A stretch of 64,000 bases of DNA from Ceratotherium simum simum (GCF_000283155.1 NW_004454179.1:10618318-10682317), one strand, 5' to 3'. Positions 9,929-20,765 are shown, counted from the first letter of the stretch. Notes: generated by a model from the letters alone, not told the origin. Translations and numbers: made by a program.

Positions 9929-12900
9929 GTGAGTCCGGCCCGCGCGCGCCCCGCCTGGCCGCGGCCCGGGCTCTGCGCTACCCCTCTCCTGCCCGTTGGC
10001 TCCCTGCAGCTCCCTCTGCGCGCCAGGTCGCCCAGCTCCTCTCGGTGCTTCCCCCAAGTTCAGCCGCCTGCCACCTCTCTATGCTCGCGGAATCGCCGTG
10101 CTCGAAGAGTTCTCCCAGACTGGGCCTCTCTGCGACTCTCCCGCAGGACCCCTGCTCTGAGAAGCGCTCCCTGATCCCCTCTCCGAGTCCCTGGGCTTGG
10201 TCAGGCGGAGGGAAGGGGGATGTAGCTTCGGGACTACCTTCGGCCGGCACTGGGGCTCTGTAATCTCAGAGACAGAGGCGCGATGTGAACAAGCTGTTTC
10301 TTCCGTCCCGGCCGACGTTCTCTGGCCCAGGCGGCGAACCCCAGAATCAGACGCAAGGAAAGAACAGGTTCCCCACCTCCTGTCCCCTACGCGCGCGCAC
10401 ACACACACTCGCGCTCCGAGCTCCAGTGCCCGTCGCGCTGCCGGGCCCAGCAGAGGCCCCGAGCCCAAGTAAAGCAGCAGAGCTGGCGGGCCCTTCTTCC
10501 CGGACTTCAGGCTTCGTCCTGGTCGGCGGCAGCGTGACGCTGAGCCGCCCGCTTCATTTTCGTTCTGTCCTGGCTCTGCGTCCTTCCCCCTGGGCCCAGC
10601 CCAGTTCCCTCTGGCCTGAATAATGCACGGGCCAGGCTCGAGATCGATCGCCGGCCGAAGGACAACTCAAGGGACGATTACGCATTCGGCAGCTCTCCGC
10701 TGCCTACTCTGCGCCTGCCTCCGCTCGCCCCGGCTCCCTTCGCTCCCGCTTCCGCTCTCAGCACTCAGCTCTCGCTCATGCGCGGGCCCCTTTGCCCGGC
10801 CTCACTTCCCGCTGCCCTTACGTTCCCTGGATCTGAGACTACGATCCACCGCCAGGCCAGGCCCTCAAGCCCGCTGGGAAGCAACCACGAGTTGAGCCTG
10901 GGTTCCTGGCCCGCCTTAGAGAGAGGAGGCAGAGGGGGCACAGGCCGCTGCCGACCGCGACTTGAGATTCCCGTAAGGCTCAGGGTCCAGGGCCCATCGG
11001 TGGAGGAGGATAGGCAGCTTAGAGTTAGACCTAGGGCTGGGCGACCCCAAGGCACCCCAGGTCTCCTGCTCCTGTTCCAGCCTTGGAACTTTGGCCCAGA
11101 CTCTGGGTCTGTGCAAAAGTCGGGGAGGGGGAGGCGGAATAGCCTTTCTGCTCTGGGCCTCTAGGAAGGGCCTTGTATTCAAGGGGCCCCACTGCCCCAA
11201 ACCAAGTTCTCTCAGGCCTGGGGAGGCAGGGCCTCGTGCCCATCACACTCCCCCCAACCAGGCCAGGCCGGGCTTGAAGGGCTCTGATGGACTGCCCAGC
11301 CCAGGGCCCACTGGTCCTTGGTCTCTGGTGAAAGGTACGCCACACAGGGCCTACCTAGGGGAGCCACAGCTGGGCCTAATCTTGCTCCGGGCCTGAAGAA
11401 GTTTCTGAGGGAGTGAATGGCTGTTGCCTTGTGTTGCCCTGTGTCCTGTGTGTCTGCCTCTGTGCCTGTGCCTTTGCTTGTCTGTGTGTCTGCCTGTTTG
11501 GGTGTATAGATCTATAATTTGCTCCTGTGATATGTGATGTCTGTGTATGTTGCTGTGTGATGGAGGCTCAAGTCAGGACCCAGGGCCAGGACCTTGACCA
11601 AGCAGGGCCTCTTACTATTGGGCAGCTTCTCTGAGGCCGAGGCCTGGGGCAGCGGCGGGCTGCCACCCTTAGCTCACCTCAGACATGCCCCTCAAGGAGA
11701 CTGAGGAGGCCACTGCGGATGGGTCTGGCTGGGCACGTGGGAGCCTGGGGCTAGGGAGGCCTCTGTGGTGGCAGTGGCGGCGTCGGCCTGGCGGCGGGAG
11801 GGGGCCGTTTCCAGCAGCGGGCTTGGAGCTGAGGGCTGACGGGAGACCAGGGCCCTGCTCATGGGGTCTAGCCGCTGCGCTCGCTGCCTCGCGGGGTGTC
11901 GGGCCTGGGACGCCTCCTGACGCTCTGCCGCTTGCCTCTGCCGTCTGTCTGTCTCCCGCTCCAGTGGCCCTCTCACCCTTCACTGTAACACGCCGTATAG
12001 GTCACCCCTATCAGAACCGGACGCCCCCCAAGAAAAAGAAGCCGCGCACGTCCTTCACGCGCCTGCAGATCTGCGAGCTGGAGAAGCGCTTCCACCGCCA
12101 GAAGTACCTGGCTTCGGCCGAGCGCGCCGCCCTGGCCAAGGCGCTCAAAATGACAGACGCGCAGGTCAAAACCTGGTTCCAGAACCGGCGGACGAAATGG
12201 AGGTGAGCGTGCGGGGCAGGCGCGGCCGCGGGCCGCGCAGTCTCGGCAGCTCTCGGCTTGGGGCCTCTCTCGGGGCGTCTCTTACACTCCCTCTGCTCGC
12301 CCGTTTCGGATCGGTTCGGAGGAGCGGGCCGCTCCTGCTAGGCTCGCGGGGAGCGGGAAGCAACCGAGGCCGATGAACGGGATGGGGCTGGAGAGCCCAG
12401 CTCTGTTTTACTGGAGGCTTCTTGGCTTTCTGGCTGGCACATTCACTGCCAGTGTAGACGGGGCTGGTCGCCTCCGCTGCTTGGGGAAACAGGCGGGTTA
12501 GAACACAGCCTGTACATTCTGGGCTTCCTAGATTAGTGAGTCCTGAGAGGCTTTTTGTTTGCGCAAACACCCTTACAGAGATGCCTCCTCTCTCCCGGAG
12601 ACTGGAGACAGGATGGCCCGTGCTTTGTTTCTGCGCCCCAGCCAGGGCACCCGGTGGAGAGTCTGGGGCGCCAGACCGCCGGCGTGGGCCCTTCTGACTC
12701 TGTCCTCCCCAGACGCCCAGCCACCGGGCAGCCGGTCCCCCACCCTGGAAGGGGAAAATCAATCCGCGCCGGCTGCGGCGGGTTTTCCAGGGTCCCACTG
12801 AAAGGGGGATCAGTTGGGAGCAGATGGGTGTGTGTGTGTGAGAGAGAGACATTTCCTTTTCTCCTGTCTCACACCCACAACTACACTGATTCTTCCCCCA

Positions 12901-14735
12901 CATACATATCTACTTCCACCGCTCTCATCTTCTCTCTCTCTTACCCTTACATACATAACGCGTCCCCCACACTCCTAGGCAGCCTTATTCTCCGCACACA
13001 CCGGCGCTGTCTCCGCCGCACCCTCTTGCACTCCTGCACGCTCCTGCACATATGGGCCGCATTCTCGGTTCCCCACACGCCAGGAGTTTCTCGCTAGCTC
13101 AGGCCTCAGGGGGGAGCGCAAGAGAGTCTGGGCAAAGTTGGCGGCGCCGGGCCGGGCGGGCCTGGGGCGGGAGGAAGGAATTGGAGTTTCCTCTTTTTCT
13201 GAATGAAGGCGAGGAATCTGCCTGGGATTCCGCCGTCGTGGCCACAAAGGAAGCCAGTGCCCCGCGAGCCTGCTGCCCCCCACCCACATTCCTGCCGCTG
13301 GGGAAGGGGTGGGGGACGCGTCTTCAGATCTCTGGAAAGCTAGTTAAAGAAGGAGCAGGGGCTAGCGGGGTAGAGGAGGCACTGGTGTACCCAAGGCTCA
13401 CCCAGGGCTGCAGTCTAGGGCGGGGAGGGACTGGGCAAGTGGGGGGGGGGGCGGTGCACAGAGGAAGACAGAGCGGCAGGCAGAGAGAGAAACTGAAACA
13501 CAAAGGGAGGGAGCAAAGATAGACACCCCACCCCAGGGAGAAGAGGAAAAAAACAGGCAGCCTGAAGAAGTCTTACATATAATAAAGGAAAGCAATTGAT
13601 GACTAAAATCTCCATTTTCGTTTCAAACAAATTCCCTTAATTCTGCGAGAATGAAGGAGGTGAGGGTGAGAGAAAACAAGACATAGATACAAAGCCTAAT
13701 GGAAGAGAAACATTCAGGCAGTTTGAAACGCAGGGAAGAAGGGAAGACCAGAGGCAGAAAGACACACAGAGCGAAAAGGCAAGAAGGGGCGGCGGGAAGG
13801 GGCCCGGCGTCCGCCGCTGGGAGAGGCCGCGGCTGGCTTCGCGCGGCTTCATCGATCGCCTACAAATTGCTTCTGGAGGCCCCGGGGACTCCCATTAGGT
13901 CTGTCCACCTTAGAGACAGACGTTTGATCTCAGTTGACGGGTGGAGGGGAGGCATTAAATGGAATAAGTGAGTCATCTCCTCCCTGGACCACCTCGGAGG
14001 AAGCCAGCTGGTCTGGCGGGAGTCCCGGCAGGGCACAGGGCTCGGCGCAGGAGGTCGGAGGCCTGGGAGAGGTTCGCCGAGAGAAGGGGGAGATGAGAGG
14101 TCCAGCAGGGCAGCTCGTATCCACCCGGCCCTTGCCTCTGCTCGGGACTGGTGGAGAGCTGAGGCCCCTCTGGCTTGGGACGGCGCCTGGTCTTCCTCAG
14201 GGCTGGGGAGAGGGGAGATGCCATCCTACCCCTGGCTGCGCTGTCCAAGGCTGGTGGAGGTGAGGGCTCTGCGCGTAGACGGAAGCCCCAGCTGCTCGGG
14301 CCTAGCAGACTTTCCCACAGCTCGCCCGGGATACCTCCGCGCCATCTACTTTTGGGGTTTCCAGTCTTTGTCGGAGTCAAGACCCTCAAGATAAGGGAAT
14401 ATGTTAAAGGGTCCCAAGCTCGAGTTGGGGGCTGTGAAGGGGAGCAGCGCTGGCACAGGTTGTGTCCGGGAACCGCACCCGAAGCGTCGGTAACGGCTTG
14501 TCCCTGGTGCAGGCGGCAGACCGCGGAGGAGCGCGAGGCCGAAAGGCAGCAGGCGAACCGCATCCTCCTGCAGTTGCAGCAAGAGGCCTTCCAGAAGAGC
14601 CTGGCGCAGCCGCTGCCCGCCGACCCGCTATGCGTGCACAACTCCTCGCTCTTCGCCCTGCAGAACCTGCAGCCGTGGTCTGACGACTCCACCAAGATCA
14701 CCAGCGTCACGTCGGTGGCGTCGGCCTGCGAGTGA
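9269..14735 (+). CDS. TLX1: TLX1 (HOX11) homeobox transcription factor, three coding exons
   Basis: The coding sequence joins 9269-9928, 12001-12202 and 14513-14735, with a 295-N gap (9435-9729) inside exon 1. TLX1 is a nuclear NK-like homeodomain protein needed for spleen formation and dorsal spinal neuron identity, and it is activated in T-cell leukaemia; this is family knowledge. Seen in the sequence, in order: an Eh1-type repressor motif SFGIDQIL (residues 18-25), a missing glycine-rich segment, [10 protein letters not shown], the PBX-contact motif FPWME, a lysine-rich run KKKK, a 60-residue homeodomain ending NRRTKWRRQT, and a C-terminus ending TSVASACE. Homeodomain position 47 is Thr (VKTWFQNRR), a hallmark of the HOX11/TLX group. 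About 262 residues are visible against 330 in human TLX1, and the gap explains the difference. The start has a good Kozak context (A at -3, G at +4). Confidence 0.97.
9435..9729. other. Assembly gap (295 N) inside TLX1 exon 1
   Basis: A run of 295 N. The TLX1 reading frames on its two sides do not agree for this length, so it is an estimate. It covers the Gly/Ala-rich region of TLX1. Confidence 0.95.
9929..12000 (+). other. TLX1: TLX1 intron 1
   Basis: This GT-AG intron of 2072 bp is bounded by GTGAGT and TATAG. The first 1 kb remains GC- and CpG-rich and belongs to the promoter CpG island. A TG-rich tract lies at about 11410-11560. The last 36 bases stay open in the TLX1 frame because of the alternative acceptor at 11965. 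I see no other gene in it. Confidence 0.85.
11961..12000 (+). promoter_or_regulatory. TLX1: Tandem alternative 3' splice sites of TLX1 exon 2
   Basis: CCAG at 11961-11964 follows a long pyrimidine tract (CTGTCTGTCTCCCGCTCCAG). TATAG at 11996-12000 has a poor tract. The 36 bases between them have no stop and are in phase with exon 1. They give [12 protein letters not shown], which resembles the residues at the same place in TLX2 and TLX3 as I remember them. This supports a real alternative exon start, with either site possibly dominant. Confidence 0.7.
12001..12202 (+). CDS. TLX1: TLX1 coding exon 2 (most of the homeodomain)
   Basis: The exon begins at 12001 after TATAG and ends at 12202 before the donor GTGAGC. 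It encodes [10 protein letters not shown], then the homeodomain from about 12033 through the recognition helix [12 protein letters not shown]. The start at 12001 reproduces the human TLX1 protein as I remember it (KDRFTGHPYQ). A second acceptor at 11961-11964 (CCAG), with a stronger pyrimidine tract, would extend the exon in frame by 36 nt and add [12 protein letters not shown]. Either start keeps the reading frame. Confidence 0.95.
12203..14512 (+). other. TLX1: TLX1 intron 2
   Basis: This GT-AG intron is 2310 bp long. It contains a GT/GA simple tract near 12826-12850, an 11-G run at 13441-13451, and an AT-rich island at about 13555-13650 with homeodomain-like cores (CAATTGATGA, TTAATT) that stands out from GC-rich surroundings. 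Open frames inside it on either strand show no recognisable protein. Confidence 0.85.
14513..14735 (+). CDS. TLX1: TLX1 coding exon 3 (end of homeodomain and C-terminus)
   Basis: The acceptor CTGGTGCAG ends at 14512. The exon completes the split Arg codon, gives [13 protein letters not shown] at the homeodomain end, continues through an alpha-helical glutamine-rich stretch ([14 protein letters not shown]) and the TLX-conserved [19 protein letters not shown] block, and stops at TGA 14733-14735. The [13 protein letters not shown] block is shared by TLX1, TLX2 and TLX3. Confidence 0.97.
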
Positions 14736-15561
14736 GCCTGCCCGCTCCACCCCTCGTCCAGCCAAGGGGTCGCCGAAGCCTGAGAGCCAGGACTCTCTCC
14801 TACCCCTCCTCGCCTCAGATTGCACGCGGGAGGGGAACGTCTCGCCCCTTCGCGCCGGCCCGTGGATACCAGTCTCTCTTGGAAAAGAAAAGCGCGCGGG
14901 ACAGGGATGCGAGACCTCCTCCCAAACGCCCATGCGGTCCCGTGCCCTTTGGAACTCTTCAGACTCTCCCAGTTTGCGTCTATTTTATTTTATTCTGATT
15001 TTTAACGTGGGAGCGAGAGAGACAGGGGAGGTGGGGGAAGAAGAGCTTCTGGGGTCCCCAGAGGACAGCACAGGCTGTCATTTGAACTTGCCCTGGGGAG
15101 GCCTCCTTTCTGTATCCCACTCCTCATCACACACGGACATCGATAGGCCCACACAGAGGCAATTTCACTATCCCTCTTGGTGTCACCCCAGAATCACAGG
15201 GGGCCTATGGTAGAGTGTCATGTACACACAGGGCCACAACCTTTGCACCTTTGACCTTCACTGTCAGACATAAGCCAGGGGTGACCCAGACTCATTCTGA
15301 ACAGCATGGCATTTCTCACAAACACAAGGCCATGGCCACACTGTGACACCCCATCCCACACCCCTCAGCCACAGTATCGTCACTTGGCCTGCTAGGCCCC
15401 CATCACACATCCTAGCCGCACCCAGGTACGCATAGGCAGTTTCACAGAAACTCAGCCCATTTCTCCAGCTCCTGTTCGTAGGGGGGTTTAAGTTATGCAC
15501 TTATAAGGTGTTTTCTGTGTAACCATTTTATAAAGTGCTTGTGTAATTTATGTGAAAAAAT

Positions 15562-15567
15562 AATAAA
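15562..15567 (+). terminator. TLX1: TLX1 polyadenylation signal AATAAA
   Basis: A canonical AATAAA hexamer lies about 830 bp after the stop codon, in an AT-rich context and followed by G/T-rich DNA. It is the first good signal downstream of exon 3. Confidence 0.8.
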
Positions 15568-15570
15568 ACC

Positions 15571-15584
15571 CTCCGGATCCGGAG
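15571..15584. repeat. Perfect 14-bp palindrome next to the TLX1 poly(A) signal
   Basis: CTCCGGATCCGGAG is its own reverse complement and starts four bases after AATAAA. It falls where cleavage would be expected. Confidence 0.8.
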
Positions 15585-15839
15585 TCGGGGCTGCCTGCTC
15601 CTTGCTGAGCCCAGCACCTTGCAGCTGCTTGGTTTTGGTGTGAGCTGGTGCTGCCGGGGCAGTGCTGGTGCCTGAGCTTGATGGACATCTGGGGGCCAGG
15701 ACCTGCAGGCTCTGGAGAGAGGAAAGAGGAAGGGGACAGACAGAAAGAAGGCAGAGGTGAGGAAAGGAGGGAGAGCTAGGCTCTCCAGTGACAGCTAACG
15801 CTCGCTGCTGGGGAATATATGGACGTCTTTGGATGTAAG

Positions 15840-16690
15840 AGTTGTGTGTGTGCATTGTGTGTTTGTGATGGTGTGGGCAATCAGGATGTTACTGATAAGG
15901 AATATTTGTAATAGTGTTTAAGCATGTAATTGTGTTTGCAATTACTGTGTATAAGTGGTTGTTTCTGTTTAAGTTGCAAATCGAAACTATCATTGTACAC
16001 AGAGACTTGTAGTGGTGTGTATGTAACCATGTGTGAATGGGACTGTGTCTTTTTGGGTAATTGTGTCATCACCCACCCGTATTTGGGGTTGTGTATGAAT
16101 CATGTGTTAATGTTTGTGAGAGTACATGTTAGTTTCTCCTTGTGAAGCTACTTTTGTGCTAAATATGTGAATGTTTGTGATTGTGTATCATCTTTCATTG
16201 TATGAATGTAATTGTGTGTAAGTGTCATCATGTGTGAAATGTGTATTTTTTTTGTGTGTGTGTGAGAGGAAGATTAGCCCTGAGCTAACATCCACTGCCA
16301 ATCCTCCTCTTTTTGCTGAGGAATATTGGCCCTGGGCTAACATCTGTGCCCATCTTCCTCTACTTTATATGGGACACCGCCACAGCATGGCTTGACAAGC
16401 GGTGCGTCTATCCACGCCCAGGATCCGAACCTGTGAACCCCGGGTCGCTGAAGCGGAGTGTGCGAACTTAACTGCTACACCACCGGGCCGGCCCCGAGAT
16501 GTGTATGTTAACTGTGTATACTTGTTCATGACAGTATGTAATTGAGGAAGTGAATATAGTGGGGAGTGTGGATCATTGTGGATGACTGTCCCTGTGGGTG
16601 AGTGTGTGGTTGTGTGTGAGTGGGTGTAATTGTGTACTGGTGGTGTACATGGTGGTAGGGGTCTAAGGTGGGGTGGGCAAATACATTGTG
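15840..16690 (+). repeat. Degenerate GT-rich tract interrupted by an ERE
   Basis: TGTGTTTGTG-, TGTGTAAGTG- and TGTGTGAGTG-like words fill 15840-16246 and 16500-16690 on the + strand, broken only by the reverse ERE. It is an imperfect, probably old, expanded GT array with no coding signal. Confidence 0.6.
16247..16495 (-). mobile_element. ERE SINE (long type)
   Basis: In reverse orientation the + strand shows GAGGAAGATTAGCCCTGAGC, CTACTTTATATGGGACACC and the head CACCGGGCCGGCCCC at the right end. A flanking near-duplication, GAAATGTGTAT / GAGATGTGTAT (16236-16246 and 16496-16506), supports insertion. Confidence 0.9.
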
Positions 16691-16699
16691 GGGGTACCA

Positions 16700-17440
16700 A
16701 CATCCGCTAGGAATTCTGAGGTCCTAGGCCCTTCCCCAGCAAGCTGCAGAGACTGGGGCACACTGAGTCAGTAATTGGGCCAGGATCCTCTGTCGTGCTC
16801 TAAGAGGGACTTGCCAGCTCCCAGTGCTAGCCTGGCCTAGGAGAGATATAAATAAGTGACTTCCTAGGACCTTCAGGGATCCTCTGCACCACTCTGGCCA
16901 GGATTGCAGCCACAGTACACACACACTCCCCATAACATCTAGTCCCCACCTACTAGACCAATCTTAGGTATGCAAAACTGACTTGTGCCTGCTTTTCTGG
17001 AAGAAGCCAGGTGGTGGAAGGTCTGGGGAACATGCCACCCTAGGGAAGAGGAGTGGGGGGATAGGAGAGTCTTTCTTTTGGGATAGGAGAGTGAGAGAAC
17101 ATCATGGCTAGAAACTAGAAGCAAGTGGGGTGTGGAGCTTGTTCCTACCTGCAGAGCTGTGTGCACCCGGATGAGGGTGGGAGGAAGAACCATAGAAACC
17201 GTCAGAGCCATCGTCCTTCATCCCTGCCCAGGCTGCCATCCTGGACCTGCCATACTATATGGGGACAAAGAGCACAGCAACCTCCCACCCAAGGAGGCCC
17301 AAGGGGAAATTTGGCTGGGTGGGGAGTGGGCAGTGTTCATCCATCCCTCATCTGTGGCCCCCTTGGACTCGGAGAGGAAGATTTTGAGTCCAAAGGATGG
17401 AGGCTGGCCGCTCTGTCCCCACCCCTCAGGCCCAGTGGGT
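16700..17440. other. Unique sequence between ERE and CpG-rich block
   Basis: No gene or repeat family recognised. Open frames here are short and unremarkable. Confidence 0.4.
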
Positions 17441-18620
17441 GGCCAGGCCCGGCCCTGACAGGCTGTGTATTGGTGGTGGACGTAAGGTCCTGGCGCAACG
17501 CCGGATCTGCATCGGGTCCCTACCCGCACCGGCAGCCGCACCCAGTACCAGGCCCAGCGAAATCCGGAAATGGCCTCCCGGAACCGCAGAATTGTCTCCT
17601 GCCTGAGCAGGTCTGGCTGTCCCCTCCCCTCCCCTCCTGCCGGACCGGAGCTGCTCAGCCCGCACCTTCTTCGTTCTGTGTGGTCTCTCCTCCATTTGCG
17701 TCTTAAGGACGTACCTTCAATGTCTCCCGGCTGCACCATTCCAGAATCACCGATCTGAGGGGAGACCGGGGCCTTCTTCCCGCCTCCCAATCCCGGGGAC
17801 TTCCTCAAGAAGCTGCTGCGCCCGGAGGCTCCTGGATATTTTCCGGCCACAGACTGTCCAGCTAAGGAGCTGAGGCAGGAGAGGGAAGCGGCTGCCTGGC
17901 CCCAACACAAACCCCCAAACCGACTCCAAAATCTGGATTCTTCACCGCCATCCCTCAGCCCCTCTTGTGAGATAAACGCAAGCAAAATTAGGCACAACAC
18001 ATACCCTTGCCAAAATACCTCCTATCTCCCCGATCTTCGCAACCAGCTAGGGCTCACACTCATAATCGCGCGCGGGGGAATGCCCCCTCAGCCCCGCTGC
18101 TCTCGGACCCTGTCCAGCTCGTCGGGGACTCGCAGGGAAGTGGGCATCCCGCAAGCCAGAATCCGGAGCGCTGGGTCCCTGGCGCCGATTGCAGGCGGCC
18201 ACCCGGCTACCACTACCGGCTACCCGGACACGGCGCCCGCTCCCGGCGCTCGCTGGAGGCCCGGGTCGCGCGCTCTCCCGCGGCCCCTCCCAGGCACCCA
18301 GGCCCTCTGGCGCAGCGTCCCAGGGGTGCCAGACTCCCCAGGGCACTGAGGCCCTCGGCGCTGAGGGAGCACTCAAGACTCCCCTCCCGCCGCAGGAAAT
18401 TCGTTGGGACCGAATCTCGGCGAATCCCGCATCTGCCGAGGGCCGAGGCCGCGGAGAAAGGCTGGGATGGCAGCAGGGGCTGCCCGGGGCAGCTGGACCC
18501 CCACACCCAGTCCCGAGTGGGGCAGAGGCTGGAGGGGAGGAAGCTTCCAGGGTCACAGTCACGGCCAACTACCCGCAGCAGAAAGCTCACAACTCCTGGC
18601 CTGCCACTGCGCCTGCCCGA
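17440..18620. promoter_or_regulatory. CpG-rich block downstream of TLX1
   Basis: CpG dinucleotides are frequent, for example GGCGCCCGCTCCCGGCGC at about 18231, unlike the flanks. Overlapping open frames of 150-260 codons on both strands follow from GC bias and show no known domain. It may be an orphan CpG island serving as an enhancer or lncRNA promoter in the TLX1-LBX1 interval. Function is inferred. Confidence 0.4.
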
Positions 18621-19850
18621 AATGGTCGGTCTCTGTTCAAAAAATAGAAAAGTAACACATTATCCGCATAATTGTGTGCAGAGGTGCGGAGAGAAGAAAA
18701 GAGGAATTAACGAACCTATCTGGGCAGAAAGGCCCCCTTCCTTCCTTGGCTTGAGTGAGCTGAGTGCACTGATGAAATTCCCATGCGAGTGAGCCCTGAG
18801 CGCCAGCTCAGAACTGGCGCAGCCCAGCGCAGTGGCCGAGTGGGTGGCGGCCTGTGGGGCCCAGAAACCCGTGCAGGGCTGGGGTCCTAGAGGCCCCATG
18901 CCGAGGTGGCACCAGAGAATCTGGCTCAACCTGTTAACTATAATAGCGGCTTTGTGTGGCCGGATCTGTGCTTGGGGGCTGTGTGGGCACGGCTTGAGCA
19001 CTGCCTTGTGAGGCCCCCTCTGTGGTGGCAGGTGTGGGGTTTGCCTTGGGCCCAGGACTCAGGTGGGGCGTCCTGTTGGTGGTGTGAGCGACTTGCAGGT
19101 GGGCAAGGTAGGTTCCAGGTGTAAGAGACGACTAAGCAGGGACCACCCTCCCGGCGGTGCAGAGCTGGAGCAGCCTGGAATCAGCCACTATGCTGTGCGA
19201 GGGGAGCTTTGGCCCTGGGGCTGCCCCTAGGGCCCTTCAGGCCAGATGCTGGAGGAAATGGCCTCCCTCATGCTCTGCTCCTCCTGCTCCCCTCACACCC
19301 ACCTTCACACACTTGTCACTTGCACACAGCCTCAGAATCCTGCTCCTAAGCAGCTCCTCACTCTCCTAGGCGCTGCCTAATCAGCTGAGTTGAGCCCCAC
19401 GTCCGGACTGCTGCCTGGGCAACTCACAAGAGCTGCCTCCACTTTCCCCGCATGGCTCGAATCCACTGCCCACTGTGGGCCCAGGGAGGCCCCTGGCCCG
19501 GCTCACTTGCACCCACGCCCGGATTCCTTAGCCTGGGGAGTCCGATAGGAACAGACTGAGGGAGGGAGAGGGCTGGAGCCAGTTCGGATTTTCCAAGGAG
19601 CTCAGAGCTGACTCGGAAGATATAGTGCGTGCGATGGATGGGGTGGGGGCAAAGGGTGAGCGGAGGGAGTGATGCGGTACCCCTGTTGTGCTGAGTGGTG
19701 GGTACAAACTCACATCCTCTCACTCACAGCCTGCATGGCTGTGTACAACCTCACATACCTCCTCCAACTATGCAACGACTGGGGCCTGCGCCGTCACACA
19801 AGGGGAGCTACAGGTGTGCGGTGCTAGGCACACACACGCACATGAACAGT
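18620..19850. other. Unique sequence, no gene seen
   Basis: Mixed composition with an AT-rich patch (AAAATAGAAAAGTAACACAT near 18640). I recognise no repeat family and no coding exon. Confidence 0.4.
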
Positions 19851-20520
19851 CTCCCCTGCTGGCGCTCGCAGTTACTCACGAGCTCAGGCCCGTCCCGGCC
19901 CCCCAAGCTCCTGTGGCGGTTACCCCGTGGCCACCCCGCCACGGGCACTCCTCTCCTCTCCACCCCTCCTCCCGGAGCCGGGAGGGAGGAGGGCCTAACC
20001 GACTGCCGGGCGGCGTGAGGGTGGGGATTGCGTCCGCCCACTCTTTCGCTTTCAGACCGCACCCCGTGTGCCTGAGGCTGGGTTTGAGGGCAGCGGGCAG
20101 CCCGGGATTCCGGCCGAGGACCCTAGCAAGGCCCTCCTGGTTCCTGAAGCCTACGGAAACCCGGCCTTCTTGTGTGTGCGGGAAGGTTGTGAGGGGCGCG
20201 GGGACGTGGGGCGCGTGCCCCTACTGCTGTGGGCCGCCCTAAGGGCAGGCTTTGGTGGGAGTTGCTGCTGCTCCCTCACGTTTCCCGCCCTGTGGTCCCA
20301 GAGCCCACTATCTCCGGTTCCTGCGGGAGGAGTCGCAAGACCCAAAGCTGGAGGCGGCGGGGGCGACTCAACAGCCGCCAAGAATCGGGAACCGAACTTG
20401 GGGCGTCAACGCAGAAACGCAGGACAAGTGAGTTCCGGGCGCCCTCTAGGGGCCGCGCAGGGAGAGGCACCTTGAGCCGAGGCCCCGGGAGCTTTGGGTC
20501 CGAGCGACCCTTGGTAGAAA
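19850..20520. promoter_or_regulatory. Second CpG-rich block downstream of TLX1
   Basis: High CpG content from about 19860 to 20520 falls abruptly to AT-rich DNA at 20520. No conserved protein is encoded in any frame. It is a candidate orphan CpG island. Confidence 0.35.
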
Positions 20521-20544
20521 ATAATAGCCTGCGTGGAAAATAAT

Positions 20545-20765
20545 AACGATAAAAATATTAATAAGCAACATTATTGAGCGTTTGCTGTGATCCAGGCACT
20601 GCACTAGGTTTTAAAAGTATTAGTACATTCTAACACCTACCCTATAAGGTAGGTGGGATTTTCATTACACTTTATAGACAAGGAAAATTGAAGTCCAGAG
20701 AGGTTAAGCCACTTGCCTAAAAGCACGCGACTGATAAAAGGTGGGGCCAGCATTCCAACCCAGGG
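20545..20765 (-). repeat. MIR SINE, reverse orientation
   Basis: The + strand reads GCAACATTATTGAGCGTTTG, CCAGGCACTGCACTAGG, AAGGTAGGTGGGATT and CCAGAGAGGTTAAGCCACTTG, the reverse complement of a nearly full-length MIR. Confidence 0.85.

Larger units (their letters stand above)
8880..10900 (+). promoter_or_regulatory. TLX1: TLX1 promoter CpG island and 5' leader
   Basis: CpG density rises sharply from about 8880 and stays high through exon 1 into intron 1. Visible elements are a GC box CCGCCCC (8912-8918), a CCAAT box (8960-8964), a TGATTGAT PBX/HOX-type octamer (9019-9026) and a 20-bp tandem duplication (9051-9090). No clear TATA box is seen, and the transcription start is not resolved. In human a non-coding gene, TLX1NB, is transcribed divergently from this side. 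I cannot place its exons here. Confidence 0.7.
14736..15590 (+). other. TLX1: TLX1 3' untranslated region
   Basis: This is non-coding DNA from the stop codon to just past the AATAAA at 15562. The middle (about 15110-15440) is CA-rich. The final part is AT-rich (TTTATAAAGTGCTTGTG...), as expected near a cleavage site. The exact cleavage position is inferred, not seen. Confidence 0.75.

Noticed and set aside
9018..10263. Long open frames (293-413 codons) across the TLX1 promoter, gap and intron 1
   Set aside because: They run through N bases and past the donor at 9929. The TLX1 exon explains the real coding part.
11685..12206. 173-codon open frame over the end of intron 1 and exon 2
   Set aside because: Only its last part (from 11965 or 12001) is TLX1. 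The upstream part is intron without known similarity.
12166..12903. 245-codon minus-strand open frame over TLX1 exon 2 and intron 2
   Set aside because: It is a shadow of the GC-rich homeobox exon, with no recognisable domain.
13973..14710. 245-codon minus-strand open frame over TLX1 exon 3
   Set aside because: It is antisense to real coding sequence and without any known similarity.
18007..18792. 261-codon open frame in a CpG-rich block
   Set aside because: It is Arg/Pro-rich translation of GC-rich DNA with overlapping frames of similar length on both strands. No domain or conserved pattern.
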